A stretch of DNA of 5,350 bases from Candidatus Hydrogenedentota bacterium. GTDB taxonomy: Bacteria; Hydrogenedentota; Hydrogenedentia; Hydrogenedentales; SLHB01. A program made the translations under genes and the position numbers. The notes beneath the pieces are model-generated. The model ran no database searches. It saw only the letters and a list, made by a program, of their open reading frames with translations, and was not told the origin of the DNA. The stretch lies in assembly GCA_022706165.1 (NCBI GenBank), contig JAKJDA010000208.1, forward strand, positions 1 to 5,350, in the 5' to 3' direction. Shown piece after piece: positions 1 through 4,969 of this stretch. Every line of letters starts with the position of its first letter. Position 1 is the first letter of the stretch.

Positions 1-75
1 GGCAGCGGGCACACGCCGGTAAATACGACATCAACCCGTCCGCACAACGAATCTGTCTGAATGCGAGCATGCCAG

Positions 76-104
76 TTGCATTCGAATCGCGAAAAGTGTA
101 TAAT
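76..104 (+). promoter_or_regulatory. sigma70-type promoter of rpsA
   Basis: TTGCAT (76-81) and a perfect TATAAT (99-104) are separated by 17 bp, the optimal spacing. The predicted transcription start is near 111, giving a leader of about 140 nt before the rpsA ATG at 253. It is the best promoter match upstream of rpsA, as expected for a highly expressed ribosomal protein gene. The start site is inferred, not observed. Confidence 0.8.
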
Positions 105-212
105 CTGCTACTTTGTATCCCGCACATCGCTGACCTCCGCGCCGTTGCGATCTGCGGGCGTTGTAACGTAGTCTTCGCGCGCGCCGTGGCGCCGGCCCGC
201 CTGAAGTAACAC

Positions 213-235
213 AAGAAACTATTCCACCGTTTCTT
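213..235 (+). promoter_or_regulatory. hairpin in the rpsA 5' leader, near the start codon
   Basis: AAGAAAC (213-219) and GTTTCTT (229-235) are perfect 7-bp inverted arms around a 9-nt loop (TATTCCACC). The hairpin ends 17 nt before the ATG at 253. No AGGAGG-like sequence lies between it and the start. In E. coli, the rpsA initiation region also lacks a good Shine-Dalgarno site, folds into hairpins and is repressed by free S1. A similar role here is inference by analogy. Confidence 0.5.
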
Positions 236-252
236 AACCCTGTACCTGTAGT

Positions 253-2052
253 ATGGCATTCAAAAACCGAGCAGCTGAGCCCGAGCTGAAATTCGATCCC
301 GTCGCACTAGGCATTTCCGAATCGGAGTATGAGACTATCTCGCAGGAAGAGATGCAGCAGATGGTCACTGATTCAATGCGGGATGTGGCTGAAGGCACGA
401 TCCAGACCGGCCGCATTGTGGCCGTCACCGACTCGCATGTGTTGGTTGACATCGGCGGCAAGTCCGAAGGCGTCATCAGCCGCGAGGAGTTTCCTGACAT
501 CGATCAAAGCGCGGTTGGCAGTGACGTTGAAGTCCTGGTCATGCAAATGGAGGACCACGAAGGCAATGTGCGCTTGTCCAAACGCCAGGCGGCGCGCCAG
601 CGCGCCTGGGAACGCACACTCGTAGCCTGCGAAGGCGATGGGCGCGTGGCCGGCATCGTGCGCCGCAAGGTCAAAGGCGGCTTGATGATCGATATCGACG
701 GCATTGAGGCATTCCTGCCCTCGTCGCAGATCGCTCTGCAGAACGTCAAAAACGTCGACGAATACCTCGGCCAGGATCTCAACGTCAAAATCATCAAGGT
801 CAATCACGACCGGCGTAACATCGTGGTATCACGCCGCGAGTTGCTCGATGCCGAACGCGTCCAGCGCAAACGCGAGTTTCTCGAAACCATCAAAGTGGGC
901 GACGTCCGCAGTGGCGTGGTCAAGAATATCACCGACTTCGGCGCGTTCATCGACTTGCATGGTATCGATGGCTTGCTGCACTTGACCGACATGCGCTGGG
1001 GCCGCATCAATCATCCGACCGATATGCTCACGCTCGGCGCCGACATCGAAATCATGATCATCGGCATCGACTACGACAAAGAGCGCGTATCGTTGGGCAT
1101 CAAACAGATGCAGGACAATCCCTGGCTCGATGTCGAGACCAAGTATCCCGTGGACGGCGTCGTCAGCGGCCGCGTGGTCAACATCCTGCCGTACGGCGCA
1201 TTTGTCGAACTCGAGGAAGGGGTTGAAGGTCTGATCCATATCTCGGAATTCTCGTGGACGCGCAAGGTCAATCATCCCAGCGAATTTCTCAATGTCGGCG
1301 ACATGGTGCAGGCTATGGTGTTGCACGTTGACGCGTTCGAGCAGAAGATCAGCTTGGGTCTGCGTCAAACACAGGAGAATCCGTGGGAGACCATCGGCGA
1401 ACGCTATCCGCAGGGCGCCAAAATTAAAGGCATCGTCCGGAATTTGACGGCGTACGGCGCGTTTGTCGAACTCGAAGAAGGCATCGACGGCCTGATCCAT
1501 GTCTCGGATATGTCCTGGACACGCAAGGTGAATCATCCGTCCGAACTGCTCAAAAAAGGCGACACGGTCGAAGCCGTCGTGCTCTCCGTCAACGCCAGCG
1601 AACGCAAGATCGCGCTCGGTTTGAAGCAATTGACCGATGATCCGTGGGATCACATCTACGAGCGCTACAAGGAAGGCGACGTGGTGACCGGCAAGGTCAC
1701 GAACACGACCTCGTTTGGTGCGTTCATGCAGCTTGACAACGACATCGAGGGCCTGATTCACATTTCCGAGCTTTCTGACCGGCAGGTCGGTAACGTCAAG
1801 GATGTGGTCAAGCCTGGCGACGATGTCACAGCCAAGATCATGCGTATCGAGCCGGCGGAACGCAAAGTGGCGTTGAGTATCCGCGTCTATGAACGCGAGC
1901 ACAGCGAAACCGAGCAAGAAACCGTCGTGGATGGACAATCCGCGCCGAAAGCGCCGCCGCAGGAACGCAAGCGCTTCGAAAGCGGTATTGACATCGGCGA
2001 TGCGCTCGGCCAGACCGAAAGCAACGCCACGGACGCACCGACCGAATCATAA
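253..2052 (+). CDS. rpsA: 30S ribosomal protein S1
   Basis: This 599-residue protein is ribosomal protein S1, which binds mRNA through OB-fold S1 domains and helps the 30S subunit dock and unfold messages. Six S1 domains are visible at about residues 49-112, 128-195, 215-284, 300-371, 387-458 and 474-544. Typical motifs include DFGAF (228-232), YGAFVELEEG (314-323 and 401-410), GLIHIS, NHPSE and SLGLRQ/ALGLKQ. Domains 1 and 2 are the most divergent, as is usual for the ribosome-binding half. Domains 4 and 5 are closest to each other, sharing SWTRKVNHPSE at 334-344 and 421-431. A roughly 48-residue acidic N-terminal extension and a 55-residue low-complexity C-terminal tail make it longer than the 557-residue E. 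coli protein. The start is fixed: ATG 253 is the only start codon after the in-frame TAA at 235-237. There is no Shine-Dalgarno sequence at normal spacing. The long antisense reading frames over this gene are codon-bias shadows. Confidence 0.97.
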   Translation: MAFKNRAAEPELKFDPVALGISESEYETISQEEMQQMVTDSMRDVAEGTIQTGRIVAVTDSHVLVDIGGKSEGVISREEFPDIDQSAVGSDVEVLVMQMEDHEGNVRLSKRQAARQRAWERTLVACEGDGRVAGIVRRKVKGGLMIDIDGIEAFLPSSQIALQNVKNVDEYLGQDLNVKIIKVNHDRRNIVVSRRELLDAERVQRKREFLETIKVGDVRSGVVKNITDFGAFIDLHGIDGLLHLTDMRWGRINHPTDMLTLGADIEIMIIGIDYDKERVSLGIKQMQDNPWLDVETKYPVDGVVSGRVVNILPYGAFVELEEGVEGLIHISEFSWTRKVNHPSEFLNVGDMVQAMVLHVDAFEQKISLGLRQTQENPWETIGERYPQGAKIKGIVRNLTAYGAFVELEEGIDGLIHVSDMSWTRKVNHPSELLKKGDTVEAVVLSVNASERKIALGLKQLTDDPWDHIYERYKEGDVVTGKVTNTTSFGAFMQLDNDIEGLIHISELSDRQVGNVKDVVKPGDDVTAKIMRIEPAERKVALSIRVYEREHSETEQETVVDGQSAPKAPPQERKRFESGIDIGDALGQTESNATDAPTES

Positions 2053-2053
2053 A

Positions 2054-2074
2054 CGCGCGCCGGCTTGTCGCGCG
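2054..2074 (+). other. GC-rich inverted repeat just after the rpsA stop
   Basis: CGCGCG (2054-2059) can pair with CGCGCG (2069-2074) around a 9-nt loop. No T-run follows, so it is a poor intrinsic terminator and may only stabilise the rpsA 3' end. The first convincing terminator downstream of rpsA comes after the tRNA, so some rpsA transcripts may read through it. Confidence 0.3.
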
Positions 2075-2079
2075 GCCGC

Positions 2080-2108
2080 TTGCGAAAATTGCGGCGGTTG
2101 CGTATACT
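2080..2108 (+). promoter_or_regulatory. sigma70-type promoter of tRNA-Asp
   Basis: TTGCGA (2080-2085), 17 bp of spacer and TATACT (2103-2108) place a transcription start near 2115, about 28 nt before the mature tRNA 5' end. That leaves a short leader for RNase P to remove. The promoter fits exactly in the 90-bp gap between rpsA and the tRNA. Confidence 0.75.
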
Positions 2109-2142
2109 ATGTACCAGCCGGCACGAAACTGACGGATACTGC

Positions 2143-2219
2143 GCGGGTGTAGCTCAATTGGTTAGAGCGCTGCCCTGTCACGGCAGAGGCTGCGAGTTCA
2201 AGTCTCGTCACTCGCGCCA
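2143..2219 (+). tRNA. tRNA-Asp(GTC): tRNA-Asp, anticodon GTC
   Basis: A full cloverleaf can be drawn. The acceptor stem GCGGGTG (2143-2149) pairs with CACTCGC (2209-2215), with one G-U. The anticodon stem is CTGCC/GGCAG around loop CTGTCAC, with anticodon GTC at 2177-2179, which reads GAC and GAU as aspartate. The T arm is GCGAG-TTCAAGT-CTCGT. The discriminator is G (2216), the aspartate identity base, and CCA (2217-2219) is encoded. The D arm carries the usual GGTTAG. It lies between its own promoter and a strong terminator. Confidence 0.97.
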
Positions 2220-2229
2220 GTTTCGCAAC

Positions 2230-2262
2230 GACGGCGGCCCAATCGGGCCGCCGTCTCTTTTA
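2230..2262 (+). terminator. intrinsic terminator after tRNA-Asp
   Basis: An 11-bp perfect GC-rich stem, GACGGCGGCCC (2230-2240) with GGGCCGCCGTC (2245-2255), closes the 4-nt loop AATC and is followed by TCTTTT. It starts 10 nt after the tRNA CCA. It ends the tRNA transcript and any read-through from rpsA. Confidence 0.92.
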
Positions 2263-2273
2263 ACGAACCGCGG

Positions 2274-2468
2274 CACCCACCACCCCAATACCCGTATTGA
2301 TTCGCCCCGATGAACATCGGGACTTCTGTGCAATAAAACGCCCGAAGGGTGCGCTTCAAGCATAGCCCAGACCGTAGCCGGCTGCCGGCAAGGTCTGGGT
2401 GCGCGCATCACATTTTATGGAGTCTCGCGCGACGCAGTTCATGCTTCCAATCCGCGCAGTGCGATTCA
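2274..2468 (+). repeat. repeat unit 1: hairpin end, structured core, decayed right end
   Basis: This is the first copy of a composite repeat, starting 12 bp after the tRNA terminator. It has a C-rich lead-in (CACCCA at 2274). An end motif follows at 2296-2324 (ATTGATTCG, then CCCGAT-GAAC-ATCGGG and ACT), then the structured core at 2339-2400, then TATGGAGTC (2416-2424). The right end is unlike unit 2. The ATCGGG hairpin is gone, replaced by unrelated sequence with GCGCG/CGCGC arms, and a CGATTCA matching the unit 2 end is seen at 2462-2468. No reading frame fits it. Outer limits are approximate. Confidence 0.55.
2339..2400 (+). repeat. 62-bp structured repeat core, copy 1
   Basis: It matches 2617-2678 at 60 of 62 positions. 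The 3' half folds as a two-tier hairpin. CCCAGACC (2366-2373) pairs with GGTCTGGG (2392-2399). GCCGG (2377-2381) pairs with CCGGC (2385-2389) across the triloop CTG. The internal loop is GTA opposite AA. The 5' half has a weaker CCC-GAA-GGG hairpin (2341-2349). On the minus strand that hairpin is followed by TTTTATT, so it could act as a weak minus-strand terminator. Confidence 0.85.
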
Positions 2469-2483
2469 CCCAGAACCCCCCCC

Positions 2484-2512
2484 ATTGATTCGTCCCGATA
2501 TCCATCAGGACT
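2484..2512 (+). repeat. solo copy of the repeat end motif
   Basis: ATTGATTCG, then CCCGAT and CATCAGGACT, match the unit 1 end (2296-2324) at 24 of 29 positions. It is preceded by eight C residues (2476-2483) and a CACCCA (2467-2472), as unit 1 is preceded by CACCCA and C-rich sequence. No core follows. Instead CTAAATATGG (2511-2520) resembles the sequence just inside the right end of unit 2, so this may be an internally deleted unit. A separate inverted repeat, CCGTAG (2549-2554) with CTACGG (2571-2576), closes this stretch. Confidence 0.55.
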
Positions 2513-2575
2513 CTAAATATGGTGTGCTCGGAATCCCCACGGGCTTGGCCGTAGTGGCCTGCGCCCGCGGCTACG

Positions 2576-2729
2576 GTTGAAACGTCCCGATGGCATCAGG
2601 ACTCCTGCGCTGTAAGCGCCCGAAGGGTGCGCTTCAAGCATAGCCCAGACCGCAGCCGGCTACCGGCAAGGTCTGGGTACAGGGATCAAATAAAATATGG
2701 AGTCCCGATGCCTATCGGGCCGATTCAAC
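2576..2729 (+). mobile_element. 154-bp MITE-like unit with imperfect terminal inverted repeats
   Basis: The left end (2576-2605) and the inverted right end (2699-2729) match at 27 of 31 aligned columns, with three mismatches and one gap. Both start GTTGAA when read inward and end GGACTCC. Each end is itself partly palindromic (right end: CCCGAT-GCCT-ATCGGG). The interior holds the second copy of the 62-bp core. The size, inverted ends, lack of coding capacity and presence of related copies fit a small non-autonomous element or a REP/BIME-like repeat. No target-site duplication is visible and no transposase is in the window, so mobility is inferred only. Confidence 0.5.
2617..2678 (+). repeat. 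62-bp structured repeat core, copy 2
   Basis: This is the second copy, exactly 278 bp downstream of copy 1. The only differences are C2653 for T2375 and A2662 for G2384. The first is in the internal loop (GCA instead of GTA) and the second in the triloop (CTA instead of CTG), so all 13 base pairs of the two-tier hairpin are kept. In this copy the 5' hairpin gains AAGCG/CGCTT pairs around CCC-GAA-GGG with a 2-nt bulge. Confidence 0.85.
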
Positions 2730-2983
2730 TCTCTCGTGAATTTGGATAGCGGCGGCCGGGTGACACTTGACTCACGTATATTCCCCTCCTATTTCACTCG
2801 TACGTGTCAACAACCCCTGAAAATCTGTAACGTCAGCGTGTGCGTTGTGCCTATTTTTGTTCTCATCGATCGTACGTAAACAATCTTGCCGCGCACCGCG
2901 TCGTGAGCTTCTCACAAAGACCAACTGGTCACAAATCTCCTAAAAAAAATCATTTTGAATACCTTAAACACTACACGTGAAGC
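2730..2983. other. AT-richer non-coding stretch between repeats and rmuC promoter
   Basis: No convincing gene is seen. A 60-codon frame (2697-2879) starts inside the repeat right end, has no ribosome binding site and has no family features. The stretch is visibly richer in A and T than the flanking genes and includes A8 (2942-2949). The 8-mer TCGTACGT occurs twice (2798-2805 and 2870-2877), and TCACAAA occurs twice (2912-2918 and 2929-2935). It is best read as upstream regulatory or decayed sequence. Confidence 0.5.
2903..2930. promoter_or_regulatory. two adjacent small dyads upstream of the rmuC promoter
   Basis: GTGAG-CTT-CTCAC (2903-2915) and GACCA-AC-TGGTC (2919-2930) are perfect 5-bp-arm dyads. 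They lie about 55-80 bp upstream of the TTGACA box. The position suits regulator-binding sites, but arms this short can occur by chance and no known operator consensus is recognised. Confidence 0.25.
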
Positions 2984-3013
2984 TTGACAAAGCCTCTGTG
3001 TTTGCAGTAAAGT
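2984..3013 (+). promoter_or_regulatory. candidate sigma70 promoter for the rmuC transcript
   Basis: A perfect TTGACA (2984-2989), 18 bp of spacer and TAAAGT (3008-3013) predict a start near 3020. The -10 box matches TATAAT at four of six positions. The resulting leader would be about 209 nt, long for a gene of this type. Confidence 0.6.
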
Positions 3014-3019
3014 ATTCAA

Positions 3020-3228
3020 CGCCGTTCGCTCGGCGGATGGATGTGCGTTAGAATGTGGAATTCATTTGACTGACGGACACGCGAGCGGCACGCTATTCGA
3101 GGATCGATGGATCAGCCGTCCATAAGCTGCCCCGTAAAGACATGCTGTCTGCCGCCCTTGTACAGGAAAAACGAAATGCGTCTTATGCGGATCAATCTAA
3201 TCAGTACTAGCTGAGAGACATCACAGCC
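3020..3228 (+). other. long leader of rmuC with small hairpins
   Basis: If transcription starts near 3020, the mRNA opens with CGCCG-TTCGCT-CGGCG (3020-3035). It then has ATGGA-TCAGCCG-TCCAT (3107-3123) and AGACA-TGC-TGTCT (3138-3150). No known riboswitch or T-box signature is recognised, and no T-run follows any hairpin. The leader ends with a short reading frame and the weak GAGAG (3213-3217) before rmuC. Confidence 0.35.
3176..3214 (+). CDS. possible 12-codon leader peptide upstream of rmuC
   Basis: ATG 3176 opens MRLMRINLISTS and stops at TGA 3212-3214, 14 nt before the rmuC ATG and in a different frame. AGGA (3164-3167) lies 8 nt before the ATG, a better ribosome binding site than rmuC itself has. 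It has no run of one amino acid typical of attenuators. It could deliver ribosomes to rmuC by termination-reinitiation. Frames this short arise easily by chance. Confidence 0.25.
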   Translation: MRLMRINLISTS

Positions 3229-4587
3229 ATGGCCATCGCCACATTTAGCGCCCTTGTCGTCGTGATCATTTTTCTGGGATATGTCATAGCCCGCGTTGTT
3301 CGGGATGCACCGGACAGGGCTGAGTTGGCAGCATTGCGCACAAGGGATCAGGACTACCGCGAAGCAACCGCGCGTCTCCAGGAAAAGGCGGACCTGGTCG
3401 AGAAACTCCAGTCGGAGAAAGCGGCATTAACTGCCGAACTATCAAATGAAAAACGCGCTGCCGAAGAAAAACTCGCTTTGCTCACAAATGCTGAAAATCG
3501 CCTGAAAGTCGAATTCGAGAACCTGGCTAATCGAATATTCGAAGACAAGGGCAAGGCGTTGTCTGAGGATAATCGTGCGCGTCTTTCGGATTTGCTGACG
3601 CCGCTCAAGGATCAACTGTCGGAGTTTCGCAAACGCGTGGACGAAGTTCACAAAAACGACACGGAACAGTCGACCAAGCTGCTTGTGCAGGTGCGACAGC
3701 TGCAGGAGCTGAGCAACAAGGTCAGCGACGAAGCCAACAATCTCGCCAGAGCTATCAAAGGCGACACCAAAAAACAGGGCGAGTGGGGTGAACTGATAAT
3801 AGAACGAATCTTTGAAGCATCAGGGCTGCAACGCGGGCGGGAATTTGACAGCCAGGCTGTGTTGCGCGCAGAGGATGGCAGTCTGAAAAGGCCGGATTTC
3901 ATCGTTTACCTGCCTGAAGGCAAAGCGGTGATTGTTGATTCCAAGGTGTCGCTGACGGCTTTCGAGCGCTTTTGCACGGCAGAAGAAGGCAACGCAAAAA
4001 ACGCGGCGCTTCAGGAGCACATACTATCAGTGAAAAATCACGTAGAAGAACTCCGTTCCAAAGACTATGCCAACCTGCTTGGGAACAAGTCGCTTGATTT
4101 TGTGATTATGTGCATTCCGTTGGAGCCCGCGTATCAAACCGCGTTGCAGGCGGATCAGAATCTGGTCTATGACCTTGCCAAAACCAATGTCGTCATCACA
4201 GGGCCAACAACATTGATGATCACGCTCAAACTGATTGCCCAAATTTGGCGTCGAGAGCATGAAAATCAGAACGCGGAGCTTATCGCCGACAGAGCCGGCA
4301 GATTGTACGACCAGGTTACCCTAATCGTCGAGGCCATGATGGATGCCCAGAAAAAGTTGGGTGGTGTTGCCGAGTCCTTTGACCTGGCCCTCAAGCGCCT
4401 CACGGAGGGAAGGGGTAATTTGATCGGACGGATCGAGCAGTTGCGGCAGCTTGGAGCCAAAGTCAGCAAACAACTGCCCGCGGCGATTGTTGAAGCGGCC
4501 ACAGTCGAGGAGGAGCGGGAGTCGGCTGACGACGTACTAATGATTCCCAACGATCCGTTGAGCGGCGCGCCGGCGGCGCACTCTTGA
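3229..4587 (+). CDS. rmuC: RmuC-family DNA recombination protein
   Basis: This 452-residue protein belongs to the RmuC family (E. coli RmuC is 475 residues), named for limiting recombination at inverted repeats. Its biochemical activity is not well settled. A membrane anchor lies at about residues 4-22 (ALVVVIIFLGYVI), so the rest is probably cytoplasmic and tethered to the inner membrane. A charged coiled coil spans about 30-175. The RmuC domain follows, with GEWGE (184-188), RPD (221-223) and VDSK (236-239) forming a PD-(D/E)XK nuclease-like set of acidic and lysine residues. Conserved stretches CIPLEPAYQTAL (295-306), TGPTTLMITL (324-333) and KLGGVAESFD (376-385) complete the family pattern. 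The last ~25 residues are variable. ATG 3229 is the only ATG start after the in-frame TAG at 3208-3210; its ribosome site (GAGAG, 11 nt away) is weak. It appears to be transcribed alone. Confidence 0.95.
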   Translation: MAIATFSALVVVIIFLGYVIARVVRDAPDRAELAALRTRDQDYREATARLQEKADLVEKLQSEKAALTAELSNEKRAAEEKLALLTNAENRLKVEFENLANRIFEDKGKALSEDNRARLSDLLTPLKDQLSEFRKRVDEVHKNDTEQSTKLLVQVRQLQELSNKVSDEANNLARAIKGDTKKQGEWGELIIERIFEASGLQRGREFDSQAVLRAEDGSLKRPDFIVYLPEGKAVIVDSKVSLTAFERFCTAEEGNAKNAALQEHILSVKNHVEELRSKDYANLLGNKSLDFVIMCIPLEPAYQTALQADQNLVYDLAKTNVVITGPTTLMITLKLIAQIWRREHENQNAELIADRAGRLYDQVTLIVEAMMDAQKKLGGVAESFDLALKRLTEGRGNLIGRIEQLRQLGAKVSKQLPAAIVEAATVEEERESADDVLMIPNDPLSGAPAAHS

Positions 4588-4650
4588 CATTGTGTTTAGA
4601 AGGCTGAGATGAACTGCTGGTACCATGCTGAGCTTTTCGTGAACACGACG

Positions 4651-4692
4651 CAGGGTGCGCGTGCGGCATACGCCGACGGGTGATCCACCCTG
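4651..4692 (+). other. inverted repeat 64 nt after rmuC
   Basis: CAGGGTG (4651-4657) and CACCCTG (4686-4692) are perfect 7-bp arms. Between them CGGC-ATAC-GCCG (4664-4675) forms a second hairpin. Alternatively GGGTG-ATC-CACCC (4678-4690) forms a local hairpin using the same right arm. No T-run follows. It may stabilise or end the rmuC message by a factor-dependent route. Confidence 0.35.
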
Positions 4693-4766
4693 AGGAATCC
4701 GTCTTGGGTTCGCTCTGTGAATTGTTGGCTAACTGTTTTTTTGCTAAAACACGGGCGGTTCTCCTC

Positions 4767-4795
4767 TGTTCCGCTTGCGCTCTCGAGGATATAAT
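4767..4795 (+). promoter_or_regulatory. candidate promoter for the epimerase gene
   Basis: A perfect TATAAT lies at 4790-4795. The hexamer 17 bp upstream, TGTTCC (4767-4772), is a poor -35 box, so an activator or another sigma factor may be needed. The predicted start near 4802 gives a leader of about 168 nt. Confidence 0.45.
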
Positions 4796-4805
4796 TCTCC
4801 GCACC

Positions 4806-4833
4806 TGCAACGCTTTGTGTTGAAGTGCAACGC
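4806..4833 (+). promoter_or_regulatory. direct repeat TGCAACGC, possible operator
   Basis: TGCAACGC occurs at 4806-4813 and again at 4826-4833, exactly 20 bp apart, close to two helical turns. It starts 11 bp after the TATAAT box, at or just after the predicted start, where a bound repressor would block transcription. No known operator is recognised. Confidence 0.25.
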
Positions 4834-4969
4834 GGGTACGACCGTAACGTATCGAGTGAAACCGTGGCGCGCAGAGATGGCCAAATCGAAAAGCGGGCAT
4901 CCGTGCCTCACGCGGAAGAACTCTCATCACCGTCTGCGTCCATAATCATGCACGCAAATGTTACGACAC

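Larger units (their letters stand above)
4588..4969. other. intergenic region between rmuC and the epimerase gene
   Basis: This 382-bp gap has no supported gene. It contains the inverted repeat at 4651-4692, a T7 run (4735-4741) not preceded by a strong stem, a TATAAT box (4790-4795), a direct repeat (4806-4833) and a 22-codon frame (4877-4945) without family features. No clear intrinsic terminator for rmuC is seen. Confidence 0.6.

Noticed and set aside
3..206. Plus-strand frame open from the window edge to a stop near 206, possibly an upstream gene tail
   Set aside because: It runs straight through a near-perfect rpsA promoter and shows no recognisable motif, including none of cytidylate kinase, a common rpsA neighbour. 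Sequence 1-75 may hold an upstream gene end, but none can be supported.
1192..1545. Near-duplicate DNA segments within rpsA, 261 bp apart
   Set aside because: They encode the homologous S1 domains 4 and 5, normal for this protein family.
829..1938. 369-codon minus-strand frame antisense to rpsA, and other antisense frames at 373-807 and 504-803
   Set aside because: They lie entirely within the strongly supported rpsA frame. They have no family features or ribosome sites and are expected from codon bias on the coding strand.
2208..2411. 67-codon minus-strand frame, and the 2065-2313 plus frame
   Set aside because: They cross the tRNA 3' end, its terminator and the repeat. Structured non-coding DNA explains the sequence.
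2296..2729. CRISPR array
   Set aside because: There are only a few repeats, they are unevenly spaced with one inverted, the intervals contain a conserved core rather than unique spacers, and no cas gene is present.
2697..2879. 60-codon plus-strand frame
   Set aside because: It starts inside the right inverted repeat, lacks a ribosome binding site and has no recognisable domain or composition.
4463..4930. 155-codon minus-strand frame overlapping the rmuC 3' end
   Set aside because: It is rich in Arg, Ser and Pro with no domain, overlaps rmuC, and has the composition of an antisense shadow.
4877..4945. 22-codon frame MAKSKSGHPCLTRKNSHHRL (first 20 residues) before the epimerase gene
   Set aside because: It has only a weak purine stretch before the ATG and no recognisable family. 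It is too short to separate from chance.
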